A stretch of 64,000 nt of DNA, from assembly GCA_036677505.1 (NCBI GenBank), contig JAVBWK010000030.1:1-64000 (forward strand), in the 5' to 3' direction. Positions 43,183 to 51,412 of this stretch are shown piece after piece. Position 1 is the first letter of the stretch, and each line of letters starts with the position of its first letter. The position numbers were made by a program, and so were the translations under genes. This DNA comes from UBA2227 sp036677505. GTDB lineage: Bacteria; Bacillota_I; Bacilli_A; Erysipelotrichales; Erysipelotrichaceae. The notes beneath the pieces are model-generated. The model was not told where the DNA came from. It did no database searches and worked only from the letters and a program-made list of their open reading frames with translations.

Positions 43183-43794
43183 ATGAAAATTGGGTATGCA
43201 AGGGTGTCAACGAAAGAGCAGAATGAATCAAGGCAACTGGATGCTTTATTTGTAGCAGGTGTTGATATGTCATCGATATACATTGATAAGCAAAGCGGTA
43301 AAGATTTCGAGAGGATCGAATATAATGCGATGATGAAATCACTAAGAAAAGGTGACACACTTGTTATCAAAAGCATCGATCGACTAGGCAGAAATTACGA
43401 AATGATTAGAAAAGAATATTCGAAGATTATTGACAAAGGGGTTAACATAACAATTTTAGACATGCCGGCATTAAATACCGACAGACTGACAGAAACAGGA
43501 CTAACGGGAAAGTTTGTAGCAGATATAATACTGACAATATTGGGATATGTGGCTGAACAAGAGAGAATAAGTATTTTGGCCAGACAAAAAGAGGGAATTT
43601 GCTCAGCAAAGAAAAGAGGGATTAAATTTGGCAGACCTTCCAAAATGACAAATAAGAGTTTAAACATTATCAATTGTGTGAAGAATGGTGAGATCACCAT
43701 AGACCAGGCATGCCAATTGTTGAATATTAGCAGAAAGAGTTACTACAATTATTGTAATAATTTAAAAAAAGATCAAAAACTGAGTTGTAACTGA
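43183..43794 (+). CDS. Serine recombinase (resolvase/invertase family)
   Basis: 203 residues. The catalytic domain (1-140) has the nucleophile S9 in YARVSTKEQ and IKSIDRLGRNY; the C-terminal HTH_7 (about 145-195) starts KKRGIKFGRPSKM and ends in a helix-turn-helix. Length fits small resolvases or invertases, not large integrases. Its target sites are unknown. The two direct repeats at 33519 and 42421 are candidates because one lies just upstream. SD TAGGAGG is strong. Confidence 0.92.
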   Translation: MKIGYARVSTKEQNESRQLDALFVAGVDMSSIYIDKQSGKDFERIEYNAMMKSLRKGDTLVIKSIDRLGRNYEMIRKEYSKIIDKGVNITILDMPALNTDRLTETGLTGKFVADIILTILGYVAEQERISILARQKEGICSAKKRGIKFGRPSKMTNKSLNIINCVKNGEITIDQACQLLNISRKSYYNYCNNLKKDQKLSCN

Positions 43795-43966
43795 CAAATT
43801 ATTGCGCTTATACGTATGAAACATAATGCAGAGAGATACGGTTTTCAATTTACAAAAAAAGAGTAAAAGTAACGAAAATTTTGGTTTATGAAAATGATTC
43901 AAAAAACTTTTACAAAGTGAAATCCTTATCTAAATAACTACATATTTTATACGAAAGAGGCATTAA

Positions 43967-44221
43967 ATGACACTTAGACAACTGCTGCAACGTCCATATT
44001 GGACACCTACTGACCTCGTTAATTTAACTGGGGTGTCTTTATCAACAGCAAGAAAAGCATTTGTTGAATTGAAGAAAGAGCTTGAAGATTCGGGGTATAT
44101 TTTACTTACAAAATCAAGAATACCTGCAAGGATGGTTATTGAACGACTGAATATCGATATTGACTATATTGAGAAAAACGGAGGTTTAGATATTGAGATA
44201 ATTAAAGATGAAATGAGGTGA
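43967..44221 (+). CDS. Excisionase-like HTH protein
   Basis: 84 residues with a winged-helix-like start (WTPTDLVNLTGVSLSTARKA) and charged C-terminus. Its size and position 7 bases before the integrase gene suggest a directionality factor or integrase regulator, as in many Bacillota elements. I do not see the typical Tn916 Xis motif, so the call rests largely on context. Confidence 0.7.
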   Translation: MTLRQLLQRPYWTPTDLVNLTGVSLSTARKAFVELKKELEDSGYILLTKSRIPARMVIERLNIDIDYIEKNGGLDIEIIKDEMR

Positions 44222-44228
44222 TGGAGTT

Positions 44229-45371
44229 ATGTCAGTAGGGAAAACGAGAAAAGGAGTTTATTACTTTTCAGTTAGATGTGTGAATGAACAAGGGCAAGTG
44301 ATACAGAAAAAAGTACAAAATTCTGTTTGGAAAACGAAGAAGGAAGCATTGCTTGCTGAACGAAAATTCCTTGATAGCCCTGATAATGTAACAAGGAAAA
44401 GAGACAAAATTAAGTATAAGGATTTGTATAATGAGTTTGTTGAAAACAAGTCAAAACTGATTAAGAAAAGGTCATTGATGTCATACCAAGAGGCTCATAA
44501 CTACCATATACTGAAGTACTTTGGTGATACCGTTGTTGAAAACATTACAAGTGATGATATTCGAAGATGGCAGCGTAAACTCATTAACAAAGGATATTCA
44601 AATACTTACTTGAAGACGATACAAGTTAATTTTAGGCGTGTGCTGACTTGGGGAATAAAACATGACTATATTGACAAGAATCCGTTCAAGATAGATTACG
44701 TTAAAAAGAGTGAAGTTAAAAAGGAAATGAACTTTTTCACACCAGAAGAATACGCAGCATTCCGTGATATTATTGATGATGAAATGTATGGTCTGATTTT
44801 TGATGTGCTGTACTGGACAGGGATAAGAAAAGGCGAACTGCTAGCACTGACATTTGAAGATATTGACTTTGATAACAGACAGTTAATTATCAGAAAAACC
44901 TATGATTACAGAAACCATGAGACTACTACACCAAAATGTAGATCATCTTACAGAAATGTAATGTTGACTACAAAGTTGGTGGATTCATTACTGAAGCATG
45001 TTGAACAATGCAAACAATATGCAGGTTTTAAAACGGGTTTATTTGTGTTTGGACTTGATAAACCCATATCATCAACTACGCTTGAGCGTAAGAAAAATCA
45101 ATACTGCAGATTAGCCAATGTTAAAAAGATAAGAATCCATGATTTTAGGCACTCACATGTATCATTGTTAATAAACAACGAAATTAGTGACTTTGATATC
45201 TCAAAAAGATTGGGACATTCTAGAGATATGGTAAATAACACTTATGGCCATTGGTTTAAGAAGAACCAGCTGAAGATTATCGAAAAACTAGACAACTACA
45301 CAAATGACACATTGAATGGTATCCAAGTCAAAAGTACAACAGCGACTATACCACGAAAACAATTAAGCTAA
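44229..45371 (+). CDS. int: Tyrosine integrase of the island
   Basis: 380 residues. An N-terminal arm-binding domain (about 1-55), a SAM-like core-binding domain (62-150) and a catalytic domain with R200 (GIRKGE), H304-x-x-R307 (HDFRH), H330 (LGHSR) and nucleophile Y339 (NNTYGHW). This is the Tn916/phage-type Int and probably uses the tRNA-Thr site and the GTGTAAC arm repeats. Unlike most islands the gene is about 13 kb from attL and 17 kb from attR. Followed by a terminator at 45451. Confidence 0.95.
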   Translation: MSVGKTRKGVYYFSVRCVNEQGQVIQKKVQNSVWKTKKEALLAERKFLDSPDNVTRKRDKIKYKDLYNEFVENKSKLIKKRSLMSYQEAHNYHILKYFGDTVVENITSDDIRRWQRKLINKGYSNTYLKTIQVNFRRVLTWGIKHDYIDKNPFKIDYVKKSEVKKEMNFFTPEEYAAFRDIIDDEMYGLIFDVLYWTGIRKGELLALTFEDIDFDNRQLIIRKTYDYRNHETTTPKCRSSYRNVMLTTKLVDSLLKHVEQCKQYAGFKTGLFVFGLDKPISSTTLERKKNQYCRLANVKKIRIHDFRHSHVSLLINNEISDFDISKRLGHSRDMVNNTYGHWFKKNQLKIIEKLDNYTNDTLNGIQVKSTTATIPRKQLS

Positions 45372-45450
45372 TAGCACAGTTAAATATCGAAGGGTTGTTT
45401 AGGTTACTGCGGCACCTAGTTACCTGGTATTTAGCAAACTATAAAATGAA

Positions 45451-45487
45451 AAGGCCAACCTACTCTCCGAGATTGGCCTTTTCTTTT
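45451..45487. terminator. Bidirectional terminator after the integrase gene
   Basis: AAGGCCAA pairs with TTGGCCTT, flanked by AAAATGAA and TTCTTTT. It separates the integrase from the minus-strand 35-residue gene. Confidence 0.8.
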
Positions 45488-45507
45488 ACTTAGGTAAACA
45501 GAAAACT

Positions 45508-45615
45508 TTAATCAATATACAAGTCAACTAAGATATCTTGAAATCCGATAAGACCATCGCTGTTTTTTATAACGCTAATATAATCAGCCAGACAGTCAAG
45601 TAAAAATTGATCCAT
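45508..45615 (-). CDS. Predicted 35-residue protein downstream of the AAA ATPase
   Basis: A short frame starting at 45615 with a near-perfect SD (GGAGGTG, five bases before the ATG). The protein is acidic: it begins MDQFLLDCLADYISVI and ends ILVDLYID. It is 59 bases after the stop of the AAA gene on the same strand. I do not recognise it; it could be a regulator or partner peptide of the ATPase. Confidence 0.55.
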   Translation of the reverse strand: MDQFLLDCLADYISVIKNSDGLIGFQDILVDLYID

Positions 45616-45674
45616 GTTAACACCTCCACTAATCTATATGCAGAAGAAATATGTTTACCTAAATAATTTAGGTA

Positions 45675-47666
45675 TTAAGTCATCAATATATGACGATCGT
45701 GTGACTTGCTTATAACATGACCGAAAAGAGGTTCGAAATCATCAACAGTTAAAGTTAACACATCATCTTTAGTGATGGTTTCCTTAGTTGACTTTTTCAA
45801 TTGGCTGCTATGGACAGTAATGGCCTGATCAATGATGTTACGCACAAACCGACCGTTACCCGACTGTTGACATTTTGTATCATGATAAAAATTGTGCCTA
45901 CAATAGTCCAGTGCTTCATTGGTTATCATGAAGCCACGGTCTATAATCATTAGCTTTGCAATTTCAATTAGTTCATTTACTGAATAATCGTTAAACTTAA
46001 CCATGTAGTTTATGCGGCTACTAAGCCCTGGATTCCTGTTGATAAATAAATTCATTTCATTAGGATAACCGGCAAAGATCACCATTGTGTCATCTTTGCA
46101 ATTTTCCATTTCCAGTACAATGGTATTGATGGCTTCATCCCCAAATGAACCTGCTTCGTTATCGATTAGGGCATAAGCTTCGTCAATAAACAAAATTGAT
46201 CCTTTTGCTTTAGCAAACAATTCTTTTACATTTTTAGCTGTCCAACCGACATAACGATCGACTAGCTGCGATCGATCGACTTCTATTAGGTCACCTTTAG
46301 TTAGAATGCCATGATGTTTAAAGATTTGACCGATTAACCGGGCTACTGTGGTTTTTGCCGTACCAGGACTGCCTAAAAAACACATGTGCTTACTGGTTGG
46401 CAATAAACTGACACCAATGTTTTTGTACAAACCGCTAACGTCGTGGGCATCAAGGATTTGATTTATCAATACCTTGATATTGTCCAATCCAACCATGTTC
46501 ATTAACTGGGTGTAGGCTTGACAACTATCATTGTTACTGTTTGTTGGCGCTGGCAACTTTGTAGTTGAAGTGTATTGATAAAACATGCTGTCTACAATGT
46601 AATTGTCAAGCCAAGCAGTAAGTATTGAATCAAGGTCACTAATAGTATATAAAGGGTTACTAGAATCAATCAGTTTATACGCTATTGCTGGATTCGCATG
46701 ATGATTAACCAGAAAATCTTGTATATAGGCAATTGAACTATCGTAGTTAAGGCTTTCTTCATTTAGATCAACAAACTTCAATCTACCAAGTTGAGAACAA
46801 AGTTGCTCATATACAAAGGAGTTTGAGTGTCTGCAATGGATAACAAACAACACTTTATGCCGGTTTTTAATGATTATCTTTGCTAAACGACTGATGGCAT
46901 CTGTTTTTTCTGTTAATGTTAAACCTTTGAAAGGTGTATCTGCGATTTCAAGGACAAGCATGCCACCGTCACATAATGGCATTAATGTGCTAATCTCGAA
47001 GTCTTCTTCAAAGAAATTATCATCACTAAATTTGGCGTGAACAATCAAAGGATGTAACATCCTTTTTTGTTTGTACAACTCATGAGCCAAAGAATCGATT
47101 ACAGTACGGATATCTTTGTCTTGATTGCCTAATATCCGATAATGAACAGGATGTCCAATAAAATGGTCATTGACGACTTTTTGTATTTGGGTAACCTCTG
47201 TAGTAAATGAAGACAAGTAAATTTTGGCATCCATTACTGGGGGAACACGTAATATGTATTCTTTGTATTCAACAAGGGAGTTGTTGTGCTTGTAATTGAC
47301 GGCTGCAATGAAATCATTACCAGCAATAATGTCAGAACTATTGTAATCTGCTGATCTTGTCTTTTTTGAATCAAACATTTTGATGAATTCACCATTTGTC
47401 ACAGGATCACAACTAAATCCAACCATTTCAAATAAACAATCGTATAGATAACTACTAATTACTTCATTTATGTTATACAACTTGTCAAAACTTGAGTTCG
47501 TTTTAACCAACAACAGTAACTTATCATTTTGTTTTTTATAGAAGCTTATATCAATGTTGCGCTGATAAATCATGTTGTACTTACTGCTAATAATTGAGTT
47601 CCTACGTTTAATGCTATCCAGTTGATGCTGGCTGTCATCATAGTTTACGTTAACCTGGTAGTACAT
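45675..47666 (-). CDS. CbxX/SpoVK-type AAA ATPase with long N-terminal region
   Basis: 663 residues. The N-terminal 380 residues are not recognised. The AAA module (about 405-650) has Walker A GSPGTAKTTVAR, Walker B ILFIDEAYAL, sensor-1 region FAGYPNEM and sensor-2 SGNGRFVRNI; this subclass (CbxX/CfqX) includes SpoVK and EccA. Such remodelling ATPases occur in mobile elements and secretion or defence clusters. Catalytic residues appear intact. SD AAGGAGGT precedes the start. No obvious partner gene besides the 35-residue gene; the upstream region contains a structured stretch. Confidence 0.85.
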   Translation of the reverse strand: MYYQVNVNYDDSQHQLDSIKRRNSIISSKYNMIYQRNIDISFYKKQNDKLLLLVKTNSSFDKLYNINEVISSYLYDCLFEMVGFSCDPVTNGEFIKMFDSKKTRSADYNSSDIIAGNDFIAAVNYKHNNSLVEYKEYILRVPPVMDAKIYLSSFTTEVTQIQKVVNDHFIGHPVHYRILGNQDKDIRTVIDSLAHELYKQKRMLHPLIVHAKFSDDNFFEEDFEISTLMPLCDGGMLVLEIADTPFKGLTLTEKTDAISRLAKIIIKNRHKVLFVIHCRHSNSFVYEQLCSQLGRLKFVDLNEESLNYDSSIAYIQDFLVNHHANPAIAYKLIDSSNPLYTISDLDSILTAWLDNYIVDSMFYQYTSTTKLPAPTNSNNDSCQAYTQLMNMVGLDNIKVLINQILDAHDVSGLYKNIGVSLLPTSKHMCFLGSPGTAKTTVARLIGQIFKHHGILTKGDLIEVDRSQLVDRYVGWTAKNVKELFAKAKGSILFIDEAYALIDNEAGSFGDEAINTIVLEMENCKDDTMVIFAGYPNEMNLFINRNPGLSSRINYMVKFNDYSVNELIEIAKLMIIDRGFMITNEALDYCRHNFYHDTKCQQSGNGRFVRNIIDQAITVHSSQLKKSTKETITKDDVLTLTVDDFEPLFGHVISKSHDRHILMT

Positions 47667-48297
47667 GTTACCTCCTTTATTGCGACATAAAAAAGTATCC
47701 GAAGATAATTGATACCAATATACATTGCAACAACTATGTTAACCTGTCTTAATATTGGCATTATAACGCATTTCACGACGAAATTACACGGTGAACAGTC
47801 TTTGCATGGCGGTAGGGCTCCGCACAGCCTGGTGGTTTGAAAGATACTGCTTTTTAGTACCAGAACATGCCCCAAGGTAAAAATGCGCCATACATACCAT
47901 TTTTGACTATGTGTAAATAAGTATAGTTTTTTACCTGTACTAAACTACGTCAAATAACTAACTTAAATGATTGATTTTCTTGTGTTATTTATGAAATAAT
48001 TCATGATAACTTTTTTACACAACTAGATTATAAGATTTCCTGTTTGAAATAATTCTAAACAAAGTGTTCTGTGAGTGTGTCTAAGTGCATTTTAGTAAAG
48101 CAATTTGATTTGTTCAACTTGAGCAAACACTAGATTAACATTGAGATGAGAGATGGCAATGGCATATATACTGCCTTCTAGATTATTTAGTTTATCTATT
48201 GATGACAACCAAACAATAGATATTCGGTTGGTTGTTTTTAGTAGATTATTAAGTTACAATTACTTCAAAAGAGTTAAAAATTAAAGGGGGGTTCGCA
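47667..48297. other. Divergent intergenic region with GC-rich structured segment
   Basis: About 630 bases without supported gene. 47760-47910, read on the minus strand, begins with TCAAAAATGGTATGTATGG, nearly identical to part of repeat copy 1 (33627-33655), then a GC-richer part with hairpins (for example GCGG...CCGC). Its end contains TATAAT (47765-47760), a likely -10 for the AAA gene. A near-perfect palindrome, TTTGTTCAACTTGAGCAAA, is at 48109-48127. Confidence 0.5.
48205..48240 (+). terminator. Leader terminator-like hairpin
   Basis: ACAACCAA pairs with TTGGTTGT and is followed by TTTTTA, 58 bases before the gene at 48298. A 12-codon frame (48146-48181) lies before it, so attenuation is possible; the ribosome site of that frame is weak. 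Confidence 0.5.
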
Positions 48298-48738
48298 ATG
48301 GATAAGGCAGATTTCAAAATCAATATTCCAACGGATGTAGACGGATATGTTGAATTACAATGTCCATTTTGTAGAGATACTTTTAGAATTGATAGTGATG
48401 ATGTATTGTCGAATGACTTATCTAGTGTATATTGTCCTTATTGTGGATTAACAGATCAGTTTGACAACTTTGCAACAGATGAGCTTAAAGAAGTCGCACA
48501 ACAAGTAATCATTAATCATGCTAATCAGTTAATAAATGAAAGTTTAAAAAAAATGGGGAAAAGTTCTAAAGGTGTATTCAAGACAAAAAGCAAGGTAGTA
48601 AGTAATCCGATAAAGAACTTGTACGTAAAAAGTCATGATGTTAAGTTCTTAACCCTAAGTTGCTGTGGCAGACATGTGAAAGTATCTCTGAATTCAGTTA
48701 ATAACGAGGTATACTGCCCTTTTTGTGGTATCAAGTAA
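48298..48738 (+). CDS. Zinc-ribbon protein of a two-gene unit
   Basis: 146 residues with zinc knuckles at both ends: CPFCRDTF and CPYCGL at the N-terminus, CCGRH and CPFCGI at the C-terminus. The middle (about 60-105) is helical and lysine-rich. SD AAAGGGGGG is very strong. The stop codon overlaps the start of the next gene (TAATG). I do not recognise the family; it could bind nucleic acid. Confidence 0.7.
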   Translation: MDKADFKINIPTDVDGYVELQCPFCRDTFRIDSDDVLSNDLSSVYCPYCGLTDQFDNFATDELKEVAQQVIINHANQLINESLKKMGKSSKGVFKTKSKVVSNPIKNLYVKSHDVKFLTLSCCGRHVKVSLNSVNNEVYCPFCGIK

Positions 48739-49544
48739 TGGAACTTAAAGAACTTCGAAAACTATCTAAGAACTTTAGAATTGTAGCGAGCAGGTTACTA
48801 AAAACGGGTTATACAGAAGCAATGGATAACCTTAAGATTTTTGTGAGCTTTATAAACACAAGTGAAGTAATATCAAGTTTTATTGAGACAAACAATACTA
48901 GAGTTTTTGATATTGAGCACATAATTAAATCAAAAGGATACAACCGATTCCCAATTCAACATAATAGTCGAGATGAAATAGCATTTACCTATCAATTGTT
49001 GTCATATGCATCCGACAATTATAATCAATATTATCAACTTTCGAATGGCTATTCTAGTAGTAGAATGTTTCAAGACCATACAGATGAGTTTAACAGAGTG
49101 GTAGTACAACCTTTTGTACAGCAAATTATTTCATACTTGGATGAACTTATCATAGACTTAAGTAGTGAAACAACGAATAAAGGAATCAATGTACAGTTTA
49201 GTGGTGATAATAATGGACTAATTAGCATGAATAATGAGGGAACTACAATAATATCTAACATATCAATTTCAAATACAGATATGGTGGAGGTTAACAAGCT
49301 AATAGAGTTGATATTAGATCTAGTCGGTAAGGAAGTAAGTAATAACCAAGATAAAGATAGACTGTTTGAGTTATTGAGTGATATTAAAGATGAGTTATTA
49401 GAGAGTAGACCGAGAGAAAAAAATATTCGAAAACTAATTGATAGATTGACCCTATTAAACAATACAATTATCGCTTCAGTAGTTTTGTCGAATCATCTAA
49501 TAAGTTTTATAGATTTGATTAAAAGATTTATTGAAGCGCATTAA
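48738..49544 (+). CDS. Unknown helical protein coupled to the zinc-ribbon protein
   Basis: 268 residues starting at the ATG that shares a base with the previous stop. Mostly helical. A central segment, VQFSGDNNGLISMNNEGTTI, looks like the beta stretch found in some proteins of abortive-infection or three-component loci, but I cannot name a family. The C-terminal half (about 190-268) has leucine-rich helices and could oligomerise. With the zinc-ribbon protein it forms a cassette of unknown function inside a defence-rich island. Confidence 0.65.
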   Translation: MELKELRKLSKNFRIVASRLLKTGYTEAMDNLKIFVSFINTSEVISSFIETNNTRVFDIEHIIKSKGYNRFPIQHNSRDEIAFTYQLLSYASDNYNQYYQLSNGYSSSRMFQDHTDEFNRVVVQPFVQQIISYLDELIIDLSSETTNKGINVQFSGDNNGLISMNNEGTTIISNISISNTDMVEVNKLIELILDLVGKEVSNNQDKDRLFELLSDIKDELLESRPREKNIRKLIDRLTLLNNTIIASVVLSNHLISFIDLIKRFIEAH

Positions 49545-49606
49545 GTAGAATTATTTACTATTTGAAAATCCATAAACTATAGTCCCAGCAAAAGGGGAAA
49601 GAGGAA

Positions 49607-51169
49607 ATGAAGATGGATAATGATCTTTGGGATGGGGAAGCTGAAGAGGAGTTAATCACTTTAGACGAAGAGAATCTTTACAATAATGATTTTAAAAGAG
49701 CACTTGTCAAATGTGACAAACGGGTTATTTTAACTGACCACGAAATAAAACGACTTAAAGCCATTGATGATGAAATGATTAAAATTGAACACCAGATTTG
49801 GGAACTTATTGAAAAGTCAGTAGAAGAAAATGAACTTGAGAACGAGAACAAAGCTAAACCTTACTACGAGGAAGCTGTAAGATTGAACATAGAATTGGGA
49901 AGACTCGGAAAAGAAGCAAATACAATGCAAGTAGCTGCTGAGAATAGATTTATGAAAAAGCAGTTTGGTGAAGACTTTTTAGGTATCGTGTGTGATGCAG
50001 AAATGATATTGAGCGGAAATTTTAATCACTACAGCGAACTCATGATTAAAGTACACTTAATGAAGGAAAGTAAAGAAACAGAAGTGAAGTTGTTTATAAA
50101 TACGTTGAAAAACGATATTAGTATGCATATCAATTATTTGATGGAGCTTAATAAAATCCGAGAAATCGGTGTATTACTTGCATTGAAAACTAAACAAATA
50201 TTCGGATCTACTAAAAATTACGATGCACTAATCATTAAGCAAATACACCAAACTTTAATTGATATAACATCACCGCAAAAAGAGGTTGGAAGTGCACCAA
50301 ACTTCGAAGTAATCAGACAGGGTCCGCTAACCGGTTGGCTGTCAACGTTGAGTTCGAAAGGCCATGCTGTTGATGTTGATTATGTTTACCAAAGAGTAAA
50401 AATGGAACATGAAGGACTGACGGTATATCTTGAGAATCATTTAGAGACCAGTCTTGATGTAGTGACATTGCAATTTATTGACATGTTGATAGTTGAATAT
50501 AATAACATGAGCAGAAACAGCGCAACGATAAACATATCACTAGAAACTTACATGAACAGGCGTGGAATTATTGCCCCAAACAAAGCCAGAGAGCAAGTAA
50601 AGAGAATTTTGAAGAATCTGAGTAATATACGTTTGGAATATGATCTTGGGAATGAAACAAGGAAAAAGACCAAACAAAGAATTTATGATATGAAAATTTT
50701 GTCAGATGAGGGAACAATAAGGAACTCGATAATAACGACTAAATTGAGTGATGATTTTTGTAGGTTAATAAAAGAATTTAAAATAATGCAATTCCCTACA
50801 AAACTTTACACCTTTAATGAAAATGAAAACCCGCACAGTTACTACTTATTGAAGAAGATAGCTTGGCACAAGAATATCAATTTTAATCATGATAATGCTG
50901 ACACTTTGACTGTTAGGAAATTGATTGACGTGTGTCCTCAATTACCCAGTTATGACAGTATCGTTAAAACAGGACAGATAAAACAGCGCATAATGGAACC
51001 GTTTAACAGAGATATGAATGCATTTTCTGATGTTTTAACTTGGAATTACTATCAAGACAACACACCTATCAGTAAAGAACAGGCAATTAACATAGATTAT
51101 TTTTCATTTATTCAGCTTAAGATTAAGGTTACATGGATAGACTATCCGATAAGTAAAAGTACCAGGTGA
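49607..51169 (+). CDS. Replication initiator-like winged-helix protein
   Basis: 520 residues. After a helical N-terminal part (about 1-210), residues about 215-500 look like tandem winged-helix domains of Rep_3/RepA-type initiators (LETYMNRRGIIAPNKAREQ, YLLKKIAWHKN, TVRKLIDVCPQLPSYD). Strong support comes from context: four 22-bp iterons begin at its stop codon and a primase-helicase follows. It probably binds the iterons to start replication of the excised island. The start could be 49607 or the ATG six bases later. Confidence 0.7.
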   Translation: MKMDNDLWDGEAEEELITLDEENLYNNDFKRALVKCDKRVILTDHEIKRLKAIDDEMIKIEHQIWELIEKSVEENELENENKAKPYYEEAVRLNIELGRLGKEANTMQVAAENRFMKKQFGEDFLGIVCDAEMILSGNFNHYSELMIKVHLMKESKETEVKLFINTLKNDISMHINYLMELNKIREIGVLLALKTKQIFGSTKNYDALIIKQIHQTLIDITSPQKEVGSAPNFEVIRQGPLTGWLSTLSSKGHAVDVDYVYQRVKMEHEGLTVYLENHLETSLDVVTLQFIDMLIVEYNNMSRNSATINISLETYMNRRGIIAPNKAREQVKRILKNLSNIRLEYDLGNETRKKTKQRIYDMKILSDEGTIRNSIITTKLSDDFCRLIKEFKIMQFPTKLYTFNENENPHSYYLLKKIAWHKNINFNHDNADTLTVRKLIDVCPQLPSYDSIVKTGQIKQRIMEPFNRDMNAFSDVLTWNYYQDNTPISKEQAINIDYFSFIQLKIKVTWIDYPISKSTR

Positions 51170-51245
51170 TGATGTTTTTAGTACCTGGCAATGATGAAAA
51201 AAGTACCTTGTTGTGATGAAAATGATACCTTGTGATGATGTCATG
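51158..51245 (+). repeat. Four 22-bp iterons, candidate replication origin
   Basis: AGTACC occurs at 51158, 51180 and 51202 and GATACC at 51224, exactly 22 bases apart, each followed by a related GTGATGAT/GATGAA segment. This periodic array lies between the initiator and primase-helicase genes and is followed by an AT-rich stretch (51286-51330), as in iteron origins. Confidence 0.75.
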
Positions 51246-51326
51246 ATGTAGAAAAGCATAGTAAACAGTGGCTATTTTGACACTTACAAAATTGAATAAT
51301 TATTAATAATTATAAAAAATTATTAG

Positions 51327-51362
51327 TAAATACAATTACCTTGTTTGTAGTAATTGTATTTA
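51327..51362. repeat. Perfect 13-bp inverted repeat
   Basis: TAAATACAATTAC (51327-51339) and GTAATTGTATTTA (51350-51362) flank a 10-base loop. It could be an operator for the primase-helicase gene or a part of the origin. Confidence 0.7.
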
Positions 51363-51412
51363 CACTAATACTAATACCAAAACTACCTATAGGAAAACAA
51401 AGGGGAATAACT

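Noticed and set aside
47645..47875. Minus-strand 76-codon open frame upstream of the AAA gene
   Set aside because: It overlaps the AAA start region, has no ribosome site and crosses the structured GC-rich segment.
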